From an uncultured Syntrophobacteraceae bacterium (lineage in GTDB: Bacteria > Desulfobacterota > Syntrophobacteria > Syntrophobacterales > Syntrophobacteraceae), in NCBI GenBank assembly GCA_937889795.1, contig CALBZH010000165.1, forward strand, positions 1 to 5,337: a stretch of 5,337 nt of DNA, written 5' to 3'. Position numbers and translations under genes: made by a program. The notes under the pieces were generated by a model. That model had not been told where the DNA came from, searched no databases, and saw only the letters and a list, made by a program, of their open reading frames with translations. The stretch's first letter is position 1; every line of letters starts with the position of its first letter. Positions 1-5,052 of this stretch are shown here, in pieces.

Positions 1-17
1 TTCTGATATCCGACTGG

Positions 18-37
18 ATCCCGGCCTTCGCCGGGAT
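18..37. repeat. REP-like short palindrome
   Basis: Perfect 8-bp inverted repeat (ATCCCGGC / GCCGGGAT) around a CTTC tetraloop, followed by GATGACGG. This core resembles short extragenic palindromes scattered in many proteobacterial genomes. It lies beyond the 3' end of the leftward operon, a usual place for REP elements. One copy only is visible, so its dispersed nature is inferred from resemblance. Confidence 0.55.
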
Positions 38-86
38 GACGGTGTGGGCTTCGTGCTCCGTCAAAGAGTGTGTGCCGGGCAAGACA

Positions 87-129
87 ACACCCCCCACCCC
101 CCCTCCAGGGGGGAATCAAAGGGGGGTGT
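87..129. repeat. Nested C/G-run palindrome downstream of the operon
   Basis: Two nested inverted repeats. The outer arms ACACCCCCC (87-95) and GGGGGGTGT (121-129) match over 9 bp. Inside them C-runs (97-103) face GGGGGG (108-113) across a TCCA loop. No T-run follows on either strand, so it is not a standard intrinsic terminator, although it could stall polymerase or protect the 3' end of the leftward operon mRNA. It may be a member of a dispersed palindrome family. The remaining bases of 130-221 show nothing I can name. Confidence 0.5.
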
Positions 130-221
130 GCCCTGCGGAACAAAGCTGACAGAGCACTTCGGACATATTCCTGTCTGGACCCGTAATCGTTCATGGGGCT
201 CCTCGAAACCGGCTTCCCCCA

Positions 222-992
222 TCAGGGAAGGAAGGACACCTGCGATTTTCCCGTACCCGGAATCGGCTGCACGATCGCCGTCGTGTCGTAGACCGATTGG
301 AGCGTTTGAGCGGTCAGCACATCCTCGATCGGGCCGTCGGCTTCAATCCTGCCGTCTTTGAGGAAGACCAGGCGGCGGCAGAACAGGGCCGCGAGGTTCA
401 CGTCGTGAAGAACCGCCACCACGGTGAGCCCCTCCCTTTCGTTGAGATCCCGCAGCACGCGAAAGATCTGCAGCTTGCGCTGGATGTCCATGGCCGAGGT
501 GGCCTCGTCAAGCAGCAGAACGGGCGTTTCCTGTGCCAGCGCTTTGGCCATGAGCACGCGCTGCCGCTCACCGCCGCTGATGCCCGTAATGAGCCGCTCG
601 GCCAGCCCTTCCGTATCCGTTTTGGCCATGACCCGGCCGACCACCGCTTCGTCTGCCGCCTGGTCCCACTGCCAGGCCTTCTGGTGCGGGTAGCGTCCCA
701 TGAGAACCACTTCCCGACAGGCAAACGGAAAGCGGATGTCCGAATCCTGAGCGACCACCGCCATCGCGCGCGCCCTCTCCCTTGGCTTCAACCGCCCGAG
801 CGGCGTTCCGACGATCGTGATGCTTCCCCGCCGCACAGGAATGACCCCGCTCAGCGTGAGAAGCAGGGTCGTCTTTCCCGAGCCGTTGGGTCCCAGGATG
901 CCGACGAATTCGCCCCTCCGGACCTGGAGAGAGACGCCTCGGAGAACCGTCTCTTCCGTGTACCCCACCCACAGATCGTCCACGTCGATCAC
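222..992 (-). CDS. btuD: Cobalamin-type ABC transporter ATP-binding protein (BtuD/FecE family)
   Basis: Cytoplasmic ATPase of 256 residues that would power corrinoid import through the adjacent permease. Visible motifs in order: Walker A GPNGSGKT (34-41), Q-loop glutamine Q82, signature ISGGE (138-142), Walker B LLLDE ending at E163, D-loop SAMD (166-169) and switch histidine H196 in the VLHDVN context. This is a complete, normal-length nucleotide-binding domain of the iron-siderophore/B12 importer family. The start is GTG at 992, overlapping the permease stop by 4 bases (GTGA). No clear Shine-Dalgarno precedes it, so translation is probably coupled to the permease. The same frame stays open far upstream through the permease region, but that part has no family similarity. 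Cobalamin as substrate is inferred from the riboswitch-controlled operon; iron-siderophore or haem importers share the fold. Confidence 0.9.
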   Translation of the reverse strand: MIDVDDLWVGYTEETVLRGVSLQVRRGEFVGILGPNGSGKTTLLLTLSGVIPVRRGSITIVGTPLGRLKPRERARAMAVVAQDSDIRFPFACREVVLMGRYPHQKAWQWDQAADEAVVGRVMAKTDTEGLAERLITGISGGERQRVLMAKALAQETPVLLLDEATSAMDIQRKLQIFRVLRDLNEREGLTVVAVLHDVNLAALFCRRLVFLKDGRIEADGPIEDVLTAQTLQSVYDTTAIVQPIPGTGKSQVSFLP

Positions 993-2020
993 AGGGGGAT
1001 GTGCTTCTTGCGGTGCAGCATCAGGTAGCAAAAGAAAGGTCCTCCCAAGATCGCCGTCACAACCCCCACGGGCAGCTCCTCCCCGCTGGGCAGAAGACTC
1101 CGAGCCATGGTGTCCGCAAGCAGCACCAGCAATCCCCCGGCGGCAAGCGACGTCGGCAGGAGATGCCGGTGCAGGGTCCCGACTCCAAAACGGACCAGGT
1201 GCGGCACCACCAAACCCACAAAGCCGATGACGCCACTCACCGCCACGGAAGCCCCCGTCACCAGGGAAGCGGCCAGCATCAGTCGGAACCGGACGCGGGA
1301 AACGTCCACGCCGGACTGCTGCGCCTGGACTTCTCCCAGGCACAGGAGGTCGAGCTCCCGCGCGGAAAAGAGGATGAGTCCGCCCCCGATCAGCAGATAG
1401 GGAAGCACCAGCCCCACATGAGTCCAGCCCTTGCCTGAAAGACTCCCCATGATCCAGAAGACGATGGTGCTGACCGAATCCTCGTTCAGACTCTTGAGGA
1501 GGCTGATCCAGGCGGACAGGAACGTGGACACGATAATCCCCGCCAGGACCAGGGTGGTGCTGTGAATGCGCCCATTGATGCGCCCGAGCAGGTAGACCAG
1601 GTAAAGCGCGAAAACAGCCCCGGCAAAGGCGGCCAGCGGCAGCGCGCTCACCCCACAGACACTCCACGCGCCCCAACCCAGAAGAATGGCCAGGGACGCC
1701 CCAAAAGCCGCGCCCGTGGATACCCCCAGGGTGAAGGGGTCCGCAAGCGGGTTGAGGAGTACGCCTTGATAGACGGCACCGGACAGCGCCAGCCCGCCCC
1801 CGACCACCAGGGCCAGACAGATGCGCGCAAGGCGGACATGCAGCGTGATATAGCGTGCCGTGTCGTCGATCCCGACGCTCCACGATTCGTTCAGTAGGGA
1901 AAGCCACAGCCGAAGGATGTCTTGCGGAGCGATATGATAGGAGCCAATTCCGGACGCCACGAAGGCCGCCAGGACGATCAACACCAGAAACACCAACCCG
2001 AAAAGCGCGGTCCGTCTCAC
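989..2020 (-). CDS. btuC: Cobalamin-type ABC transporter permease (BtuC/FecCD family)
   Basis: Inner-membrane permease of 343 residues, the usual length for FecCD/BtuC proteins, with alternating hydrophobic segments from the N-terminus (residues about 5-25) to near the C-terminus. Family landmarks: RLAR (63-66) leading into a glycine-rich helix, NPLADP (90-95) followed by TLGVSTGAAFGA, the FWIMGSLSG block, the cytoplasmic IGFVGLVVPH loop that contacts the ATPase, and the C-terminal GEELPVGVVTA...GGPFF motif. The start is GTG at 2020, served by TGAGG that overlaps the cbiL stop codon with 8-base spacing. The intergenic gap is only 10 bases. It works as a dimer with two ATPase subunits. No periplasmic binding protein is seen beside it. 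The B12 assignment rests on operon context and not on substrate-defining residues. Confidence 0.9.
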   Translation of the reverse strand: MRRTALFGLVFLVLIVLAAFVASGIGSYHIAPQDILRLWLSLLNESWSVGIDDTARYITLHVRLARICLALVVGGGLALSGAVYQGVLLNPLADPFTLGVSTGAAFGASLAILLGWGAWSVCGVSALPLAAFAGAVFALYLVYLLGRINGRIHSTTLVLAGIIVSTFLSAWISLLKSLNEDSVSTIVFWIMGSLSGKGWTHVGLVLPYLLIGGGLILFSARELDLLCLGEVQAQQSGVDVSRVRFRLMLAASLVTGASVAVSGVIGFVGLVVPHLVRFGVGTLHRHLLPTSLAAGGLLVLLADTMARSLLPSGEELPVGVVTAILGGPFFCYLMLHRKKHIPL

Positions 2021-2030
2021 CTCGTGTGCC

Positions 2031-2750
2031 TCAGGATTCCATCCCGCGCTTCTTGATGATCATGAGCGACAGATAGTGGGGCTGATCCATAGCCGTCATG
2101 CGCTCGAAATCACGCTCCACGACCTGGCCCTCCAGACCGCATCGACTGATGAAACAGCAGGAGTCCTTCAAGCCCGCCTCATCGATCTGCGACAAGATCT
2201 GGGAGAACTGCTTATACGTCTTCATCAAAATGACATTGTCCGAAACGGCGATCACATCCTTTAGGCGCGCTCCCCCCTTGGCTGCGGAAAGCACCGTGAT
2301 GGTCTCTTCGCCTTCGGCCAGGGGCTGGTTGGCGCAGGCGGCCGCCGCCTGGTAGGAGGTGATTCCGGGGATGGTCGTGACGGCAACCTCCGGAAGCCGC
2401 TTACGGACTTTGCGCATGAGGTAAATAAACGTGCTGAAGGTGAGTGGGTCACCAAGGGTCAGGAAAGCCACGTTCTTGCCTTCCTGCAGAATTTCCACCA
2501 CCTTCTCGCAATTGGCCGACCAGGCGCTCTCCAGGCTCTGAGAGTTGAACGTCATGGGAAAGGCCAGCTGATCCACGGACACTCCCGGAGGGATATGGTC
2601 CTGCACGATGGCCTGCGCGAGGCTGTAATCGTTCTTGCTCGATGCCGCGGCAAAGATATGTGATACGTTGTTCAGCGCCTTGACGGCCTTTAGCGTCAGG
2701 AGGTCCGGGTCACCCGGACCGACGCCGATTCCATAGAGTGTGCCGAGCAT
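2031..2750 (-). CDS. cbiL: Precorrin-2/cobalt-precorrin-2 C20-methyltransferase
   Basis: A 239-residue SAM-dependent tetrapyrrole methylase that adds the C20 methyl to (cobalt-)precorrin-2 on the way to precorrin-3. Length is normal for CbiL/CobI. Motifs: glycine-rich GIGVGPGDPDLLT near the N-terminus (7-19), FLTLGDPLTFSTF with GDP at 100-102, and IPGITS (127-132) followed by the QAAAACANQPLAEGEE block typical of the C20 enzyme. ATG at 2748-2750 is chosen because AAGGA lies 7 bases upstream and the protein then begins exactly at the methylase fold. A longer reading to 2945 has no homology. Only 4 bases separate it from the cbiC stop. The name cobI is used in aerobic-pathway organisms; cbiL is preferred here on the inferred anaerobic context, since sequence alone does not decide whether cobalt is already inserted. 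Confidence 0.93.
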   Translation of the reverse strand: MLGTLYGIGVGPGDPDLLTLKAVKALNNVSHIFAAASSKNDYSLAQAIVQDHIPPGVSVDQLAFPMTFNSQSLESAWSANCEKVVEILQEGKNVAFLTLGDPLTFSTFIYLMRKVRKRLPEVAVTTIPGITSYQAAAACANQPLAEGEETITVLSAAKGGARLKDVIAVSDNVILMKTYKQFSQILSQIDEAGLKDSCCFISRCGLEGQVVERDFERMTAMDQPHYLSLMIIKKRGMES

Positions 2751-2754
2751 ACGA

Positions 2755-3429
2755 TTATCCTTTTTTCTCGCCGTTTTTGGCCAGCTCCAGAAGGGCGTGA
2801 AGGATCGCCACCGCAACCGAGCTGCCGCCCTTGCGACCGAGCACGGTGATGCTCGCGAGATCTGTCTCGCGATACAACAATTCCTTGGATTCGGCAGCCT
2901 GCACGAACCCCACCGGAACCCCGATGACGCACGCCGGGACCACACCGTCCTCCTTCACCGCGCGCAAAGTTTCCAGGAGCGCGGTCGGGGCGTTCCCCAC
3001 CGCAAGGATTGCGCCGTCGAAGCGAGGAGCACTGTGCCGAAACGCCGCCACTGACCGGGTCACCCCGAGCTGCTCCGCCCACACCTGGCTCTCGGGATCC
3101 GCGGCCGGGGTTTCCACGCGATTCCCGAACCAGCTCAACCGCCACGGGGAAAGACCGACCTGGACCATGCGGGTGTCCGTAAAAATCGTGCACCCTGCGC
3201 GCAAAGCGGAAACCGCCGATGCAACGGCCTCCGGATGAAAACGAATCCAGTTTGCGTAGTCGAAGTCACCCGTGGTGTGGATCACTCGCCTCGTGATTTG
3301 CCACTGGTCGGCAGGGAAAGCATGCCCTTCCATCTCGGCATCGATGATCCGAAAGCTTTCCCCTTCGACCCCCCGTCCGGCGGATACCAGTCCCGGACGA
3401 TCGCTCGCGAAAAACTGCTCAGACTGCAT
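2755..3429 (-). CDS. cbiC: Precorrin-8X/cobalt-precorrin-8 methylmutase
   Basis: A 224-residue enzyme that moves the methyl group from C11 to C12 of (cobalt-)precorrin-8, giving (hydrogeno/co)byrinate. Seen: the SF.IIDAEM block (25-33), the RRVIHTTGDFDYA motif whose H51 aligns with the family's catalytic histidine, the FTDTRMVQVG stretch, VGNAPTALLETL, the glycine-rich IGVPVGFVQAAESKELL segment, and the C-terminal GRKGGSSVAVAILHALL. This is nearly the whole family consensus and of normal length. ATG at 3427-3429 is preferred: it has AGGAG 5 bases upstream, while an in-frame ATG at 3483 lies before the leader terminator and would read the homopolymer tract as FFFGGGG. It is the first gene after the riboswitch leader and is followed by cbiL after 4 bases. 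Confidence 0.94.
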   Translation of the reverse strand: MQSEQFFASDRPGLVSAGRGVEGESFRIIDAEMEGHAFPADQWQITRRVIHTTGDFDYANWIRFHPEAVASAVSALRAGCTIFTDTRMVQVGLSPWRLSWFGNRVETPAADPESQVWAEQLGVTRSVAAFRHSAPRFDGAILAVGNAPTALLETLRAVKEDGVVPACVIGVPVGFVQAAESKELLYRETDLASITVLGRKGGSSVAVAILHALLELAKNGEKKG

Positions 3430-3459
3430 AACGACTCCTGCTCCTCTCCCGCCCCCCCC

Positions 3460-3504
3460 AAAAAAAAAGCCCTTGTGCTCCACAACGATCGGAGAACAAG
3501 GACT
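3460..3504 (-). terminator. Intrinsic terminator of the cbiC riboswitch leader
   Basis: Read on the - strand, AGTCCTTGT-T-CTCC pairs with GGAG-C-ACAAGGGCT: about 13 bp with a single T/C mismatch and one wobble, closed by a 9-base loop. It is followed at once by nine T (3460-3468). This is a full Rho-independent terminator, placed between the aptamer and cbiC and about 30 bases before the start codon. That position makes it the off-state of an attenuator, not a gene-end terminator. Confidence 0.9.
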
Positions 3505-3529
3505 GCACCCAGCTTGACTTGGTCCTTAT
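3496..3529 (-). promoter_or_regulatory. Candidate antiterminator hairpin
   Basis: On the - strand ATAAGGAC (3529-3522) is complementary to GTCCTTGT (3503-3496): 8 pairs, one of them a wobble, with an 18-base loop. The second arm is the 5' side of the terminator stem, so the two hairpins exclude each other. Just upstream, CCTT (3540-3537) can pair with the same AAGG (3527-3524) in a small hairpin that would free the terminator. Pairings were found by eye, with no folding energy computed. Confidence 0.6.
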
Positions 3530-3551
3530 GGCATCAAGGGAATTCCCACGT

Positions 3552-3586
3552 TCCCCGGGGTCCGCACTTCCACAGCCGGCCCGGGA
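3552..3586 (-). other. Accessory hairpin in the cbiC leader
   Basis: Between aptamer and antiterminator the - strand can fold TCCC-GGG-CCG against CGG-CCC-GGGA, about 10 bp with small bulges and a 12-base loop. The segment contains the palindrome CCCCGGGG (3553-3560). Directly downstream lies a perfect 10-base palindrome GGGAATTCCC (3538-3547). No known function; it may simply hold the two halves of the switch apart. Confidence 0.4.
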
Positions 3587-3633
3587 GCGTGTAAGCCGAC
3601 TTCACGCACCGTTCTGAAGAGTCGCAACCCCAT

Positions 3634-3811
3634 CAGGGCGTCAGGCAGGTTTTCTGGCTCACGGATCAGCCTACTCGCCATCCCTTCCCGCCGCGCATCG
3701 CGCGACAGTGGCTTTCATGGCTTTCGTCCCCGTTGACAGCGGCGGGACCGCGACGGATTCGCACCGTCTTCCCTCTTGGATCCTCCCCGAAGGCGAGGAT
3801 ACCTGACCCTG
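3634..3811 (-). ncRNA. Cobalamin (adenosylcobalamin-class) riboswitch aptamer for the cbiC operon
   Basis: Complete aptamer on the - strand. Closing stem P1: CAGGG and TCAG (3811-3803) pair with CTGA and CCCTG (3643-3634) around a small bulge. Conserved core elements in order: GGGAAGACGGTGCGAATCCGT, the CCCGCCGCTGT block, GCCACTG (3712-3706), a GCGGGAAGG segment, then the B12 box GAGCCAGAAAACCTGCC (3660-3644). It precedes a terminator and then cbiC, so bound AdoCbl should lower expression of cbiC-cbiL-btuC-btuD. The AdoCbl ligand class is inferred from the large P-stem architecture and not tested. Confidence 0.95.
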
Positions 3812-3896
3812 CTTCGATTCAAAGCACTGTTGTGCTGAATGCTTCACGGGAGCGTGCCTGTTCCTGCTCTCACCACCCTCCGCGACGCATTGTGCC

Positions 3897-3925
3897 CTTC
3901 TATCGGATTTGTGCCGAATCGTCAA
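3897..3925 (-). promoter_or_regulatory. Sigma-70-type promoter for the cbiC riboswitch operon
   Basis: On the - strand TTGACG (3925-3920), a 17-base spacer, then TAGAAG (3902-3897): five of six and four of six consensus bases at ideal spacing. Transcription would start near 3890, about 80 bases before the aptamer's closing stem. The -35 hexamer overlaps the TGA stop codon of the upstream adenosyltransferase gene (3924-3922). Confidence 0.6.
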
Positions 3926-4488
3926 TCACTTTGGCTGGACGGCACGTTGGCCTCGATGGTTGCTTCCGCATAGCGTGCAAGGACGAAAACCAGGAAAGAC
4001 AGCCGGTTCACGTACGACAAGAGCTCCTTGCGCATGGGAAGCCCGGATTCACTCATGAGGATCATGCTGCGCTCGGTGCGTCGCATGACAGCCCGTGCGA
4101 GGTCAATCGCAGCGCTGACGGGGTTTCCCCCCGGATCCACGAAGCAGCGGGGAAGCGGCGCTTCCTTCTGCAAATCTTCGATCCAGGCTTCGAGTTGAAG
4201 GATTTGCTCCTCTTCGATCCGCTTTCCGCACAGCACCGGGTCGATGCACGAGATCTCCGCACCGAGCATCAGCAAATGGGACTGAAGCGTCGTGATGATC
4301 GCTCGGATCTGGCCGTGGGTGGTCAATGACTTGGCAAGTCCCAAGGCTGCGTTCGATTCGTCGAGGTTTCCTCCGACTTCGAGGCGGATATCGGTCTTGG
4401 AGACCCTTTCTCCGGACAACAGGGATGTCTTCCCGCCATCGCCCTTCTTGGTCGATCTGATGATACTCGCCTTCCCGCTTTCTTTCAT
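3922..4488 (-). CDS. Corrinoid adenosyltransferase, PduO type (ATP:cob(I)alamin adenosyltransferase)
   Basis: A 188-residue cytoplasmic enzyme, normal length for the trimeric PduO family, that transfers the 5'-deoxyadenosyl group of ATP to cob(I)alamin to make AdoCbl. Seen: N-terminal ATP loop KKGDGGKTSLLSGERVSK (14-31), LDESNAALG (42-50), F116 before PGG (the phenylalanine that in characterised PduO enzymes lines the cobalt site), ARAVMRRTER with R132, R136 and E139, and YVNRLS (159-164). Unusual: the Asp normally following NRLS is F165, FILPGG reads FVDPGG, and YGT.DE is GGN.DE. The start at 4486-4488 has GGAG 8 bases upstream. An in-frame ATG at 4581 would lie upstream of the promoter's TATAAT and adds residues with no family match. 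It is separated from the cbiC operon by that operon's own promoter and riboswitch. Genes of this family are called pduO, cobO or mmaB in different organisms, so no symbol is imposed. Confidence 0.9.
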   Translation of the reverse strand: MKESGKASIIRSTKKGDGGKTSLLSGERVSKTDIRLEVGGNLDESNAALGLAKSLTTHGQIRAIITTLQSHLLMLGAEISCIDPVLCGKRIEEEQILQLEAWIEDLQKEAPLPRCFVDPGGNPVSAAIDLARAVMRRTERSMILMSESGLPMRKELLSYVNRLSFLVFVLARYAEATIEANVPSSQSD

Positions 4489-4549
4489 CACCGCCGCTCC
4501 ATCCTCCGCTCGTGGGATCTCCGTAAGGTATCGTGTCGCAAGATTTTTT

Positions 4550-4578
4550 ATTATACGATCAACCCACGAAAGGTTCCA
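4550..4578 (-). promoter_or_regulatory. Promoter of the adenosyltransferase gene
   Basis: On the - strand a perfect TATAAT (4555-4550) with a weak -35 candidate TGGAAC (4578-4573) at 17-base spacing. It sits in an AT-rich island inside GC-rich sequence. Start of transcription is expected near 4543, giving a leader of about 55 bases with no riboswitch in it. This supports the 4488 start codon over the in-frame ATG at 4581. Confidence 0.6.
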
Positions 4579-4581
4579 CAA

Positions 4582-4698
4582 CTATGGAGCCTGGGTTGTC
4601 TCGGGAGCTGACTGGGGGCGGAGGAAAGCGACGAAAGAGACACCAGGGACGGGAAGGGACATGGGGGGGCGGGCTCCCGCTCTCGAGGAAGATTCTGC
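4582..4698. other. Divergent intergenic spacer, no gene seen
   Basis: Non-coding stretch between the leftward adenosyltransferase promoter and the rightward riboswitch promoter. It is purine-rich on the + strand (repeated GGA, GAAAG and a run of seven G) with a small GCGGG/CCCGC hairpin. No convincing reading frame, RNA gene or operator was recognised; open frames crossing it lack ribosome-binding sites and family similarity. Confidence 0.6.
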
Positions 4699-4725
4699 TT
4701 GACAGAGACACCCCGCTTCCTTAAT
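4699..4725 (+). promoter_or_regulatory. Candidate promoter for the + strand riboswitch transcript
   Basis: A perfect TTGACA -35 hexamer (4699-4704) is followed, at a short 15-base spacing, by CTTAAT (4720-4725), four of six matches to TATAAT. The position, just under 30 bases before the aptamer's closing stem, suits a riboswitch transcript. The spacing and the -10 are imperfect, so the exact -10 is uncertain. Confidence 0.45.
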
Positions 4726-4752
4726 GGTTCGGGGCGAATGTCAAATCGGAGT

Positions 4753-4920
4753 CTGGGTGTTGGCCCTTTGGGCCGGTAAAAGGGAAGCCGGTGTGAATCC
4801 GGTACGGACCCGCCGCTGTGATCGGGGACGAGCTCCGCAGGACGCCACTGCTCCACTGCAAGTGGGGTGGGAAGGCGCGGAGTGTCGGATGATCCGAGAG
4901 TCAGAAGACCTAACATCCAG
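4753..4920 (+). ncRNA. Cobalamin (adenosylcobalamin-class) riboswitch aptamer upstream of the ThiC-like gene
   Basis: Complete aptamer. P1 is CTGGGTGT (4753-4760) with ACATCCAG (4913-4920), 8 pairs including one G-T wobble. A GGCCC/GGGCC hairpin follows. Core landmarks are GGGAAGCCGGTGTGAATCC, the CCCGCCGCTGTGA block, GCCACTG (4844-4850), GGGAAGGCGCGGAG and the B12 box AGTCAGAAGACCT (4899-4911). It is a second, independent copy: its variable arms differ from those of the riboswitch on the other strand, so it is not a recent duplicate. It is followed by a terminator and the ThiC-like gene. Confidence 0.96.
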
Positions 4921-4929
4921 CACGCACTA

Positions 4930-4977
4930 GGGGAGATGGCAAATCCCCGGGCACTGTTTGCGCCTGGGGATTTTTTT
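4930..4977 (+). terminator. Riboswitch-controlled intrinsic terminator with competing hairpin
   Basis: AAATCCCC-GGGC pairs with GCCT-GGGGATTT (4941-4952 with 4962-4973), about 12 pairs including one G-T, running into a T-run (4971-4977). This is a strong Rho-independent terminator ending some 75 bases before the start codon. GGGGA (4930-4934) can instead pair with TCCCC (4944-4948) of the terminator's 5' arm, a candidate antiterminator. It starts 10 bases after the aptamer's P1, as expected for an expression platform. Confidence 0.88.
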
Positions 4978-5001
4978 ATTCCCGGCGCTCTTCATCCAGA
5001 C

Positions 5002-5031
5002 GCGGAAAGCCGCAGAGCGGTGAGCTTCCGC
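5002..5031 (+). other. Leader hairpin before the ThiC-like gene
   Basis: GCGGAA (5002-5007) pairs with TTCCGC (5026-5031), enclosing CCGC-AGA-GCGG (5010-5020). This is a two-part stem beginning after the terminator and ending 10 bases before the GGGAGG ribosome-binding site. No T-run follows. It may stabilise the read-through mRNA or tune translation; function unknown. Confidence 0.4.
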
Positions 5032-5052
5032 AACCATGCCGGGAGGAAAGCC

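Noticed and set aside
87..129. Standard Rho-independent terminator for the btuD end.
   Set aside because: The inverted repeat is strong but no T-run follows on the - strand (or on the +), so only a palindromic repeat is claimed.
297..1438. Long + strand open frames antisense to btuD and btuC.
   Set aside because: Typical antisense shadows in GC-rich DNA: low-complexity, rich in Arg/Pro/His, no recognisable domain, and opposite two strongly conserved transporter genes.
993..1907. Frame open upstream of the ATPase start, giving an apparent 561-residue fusion protein.
   Set aside because: It overlaps the well-supported permease gene in another frame, is proline/arginine/glycine-rich with no family similarity, and the ATPase fold begins exactly at the GTG at 992.
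2751..2945. Upstream extension of CbiL to 2945.
   Set aside because: It overlaps the conserved C-terminus of CbiC in another frame, and the methylase fold starts at the ATG at 2750 with its own AAGGA.
3430..3483. N-terminal extension of CbiC from an ATG at 3483.
   Set aside because: It would translate the terminator T-run and the G-run as FFFGGGG; the ATG at 3429 has a good AGGAG and gives normal family length.
4489..4581. N-terminal extension of the adenosyltransferase from an ATG at 4581.
   Set aside because: The added 31 residues match nothing in the family and the start would lie upstream of the perfect TATAAT at 4555-4550.
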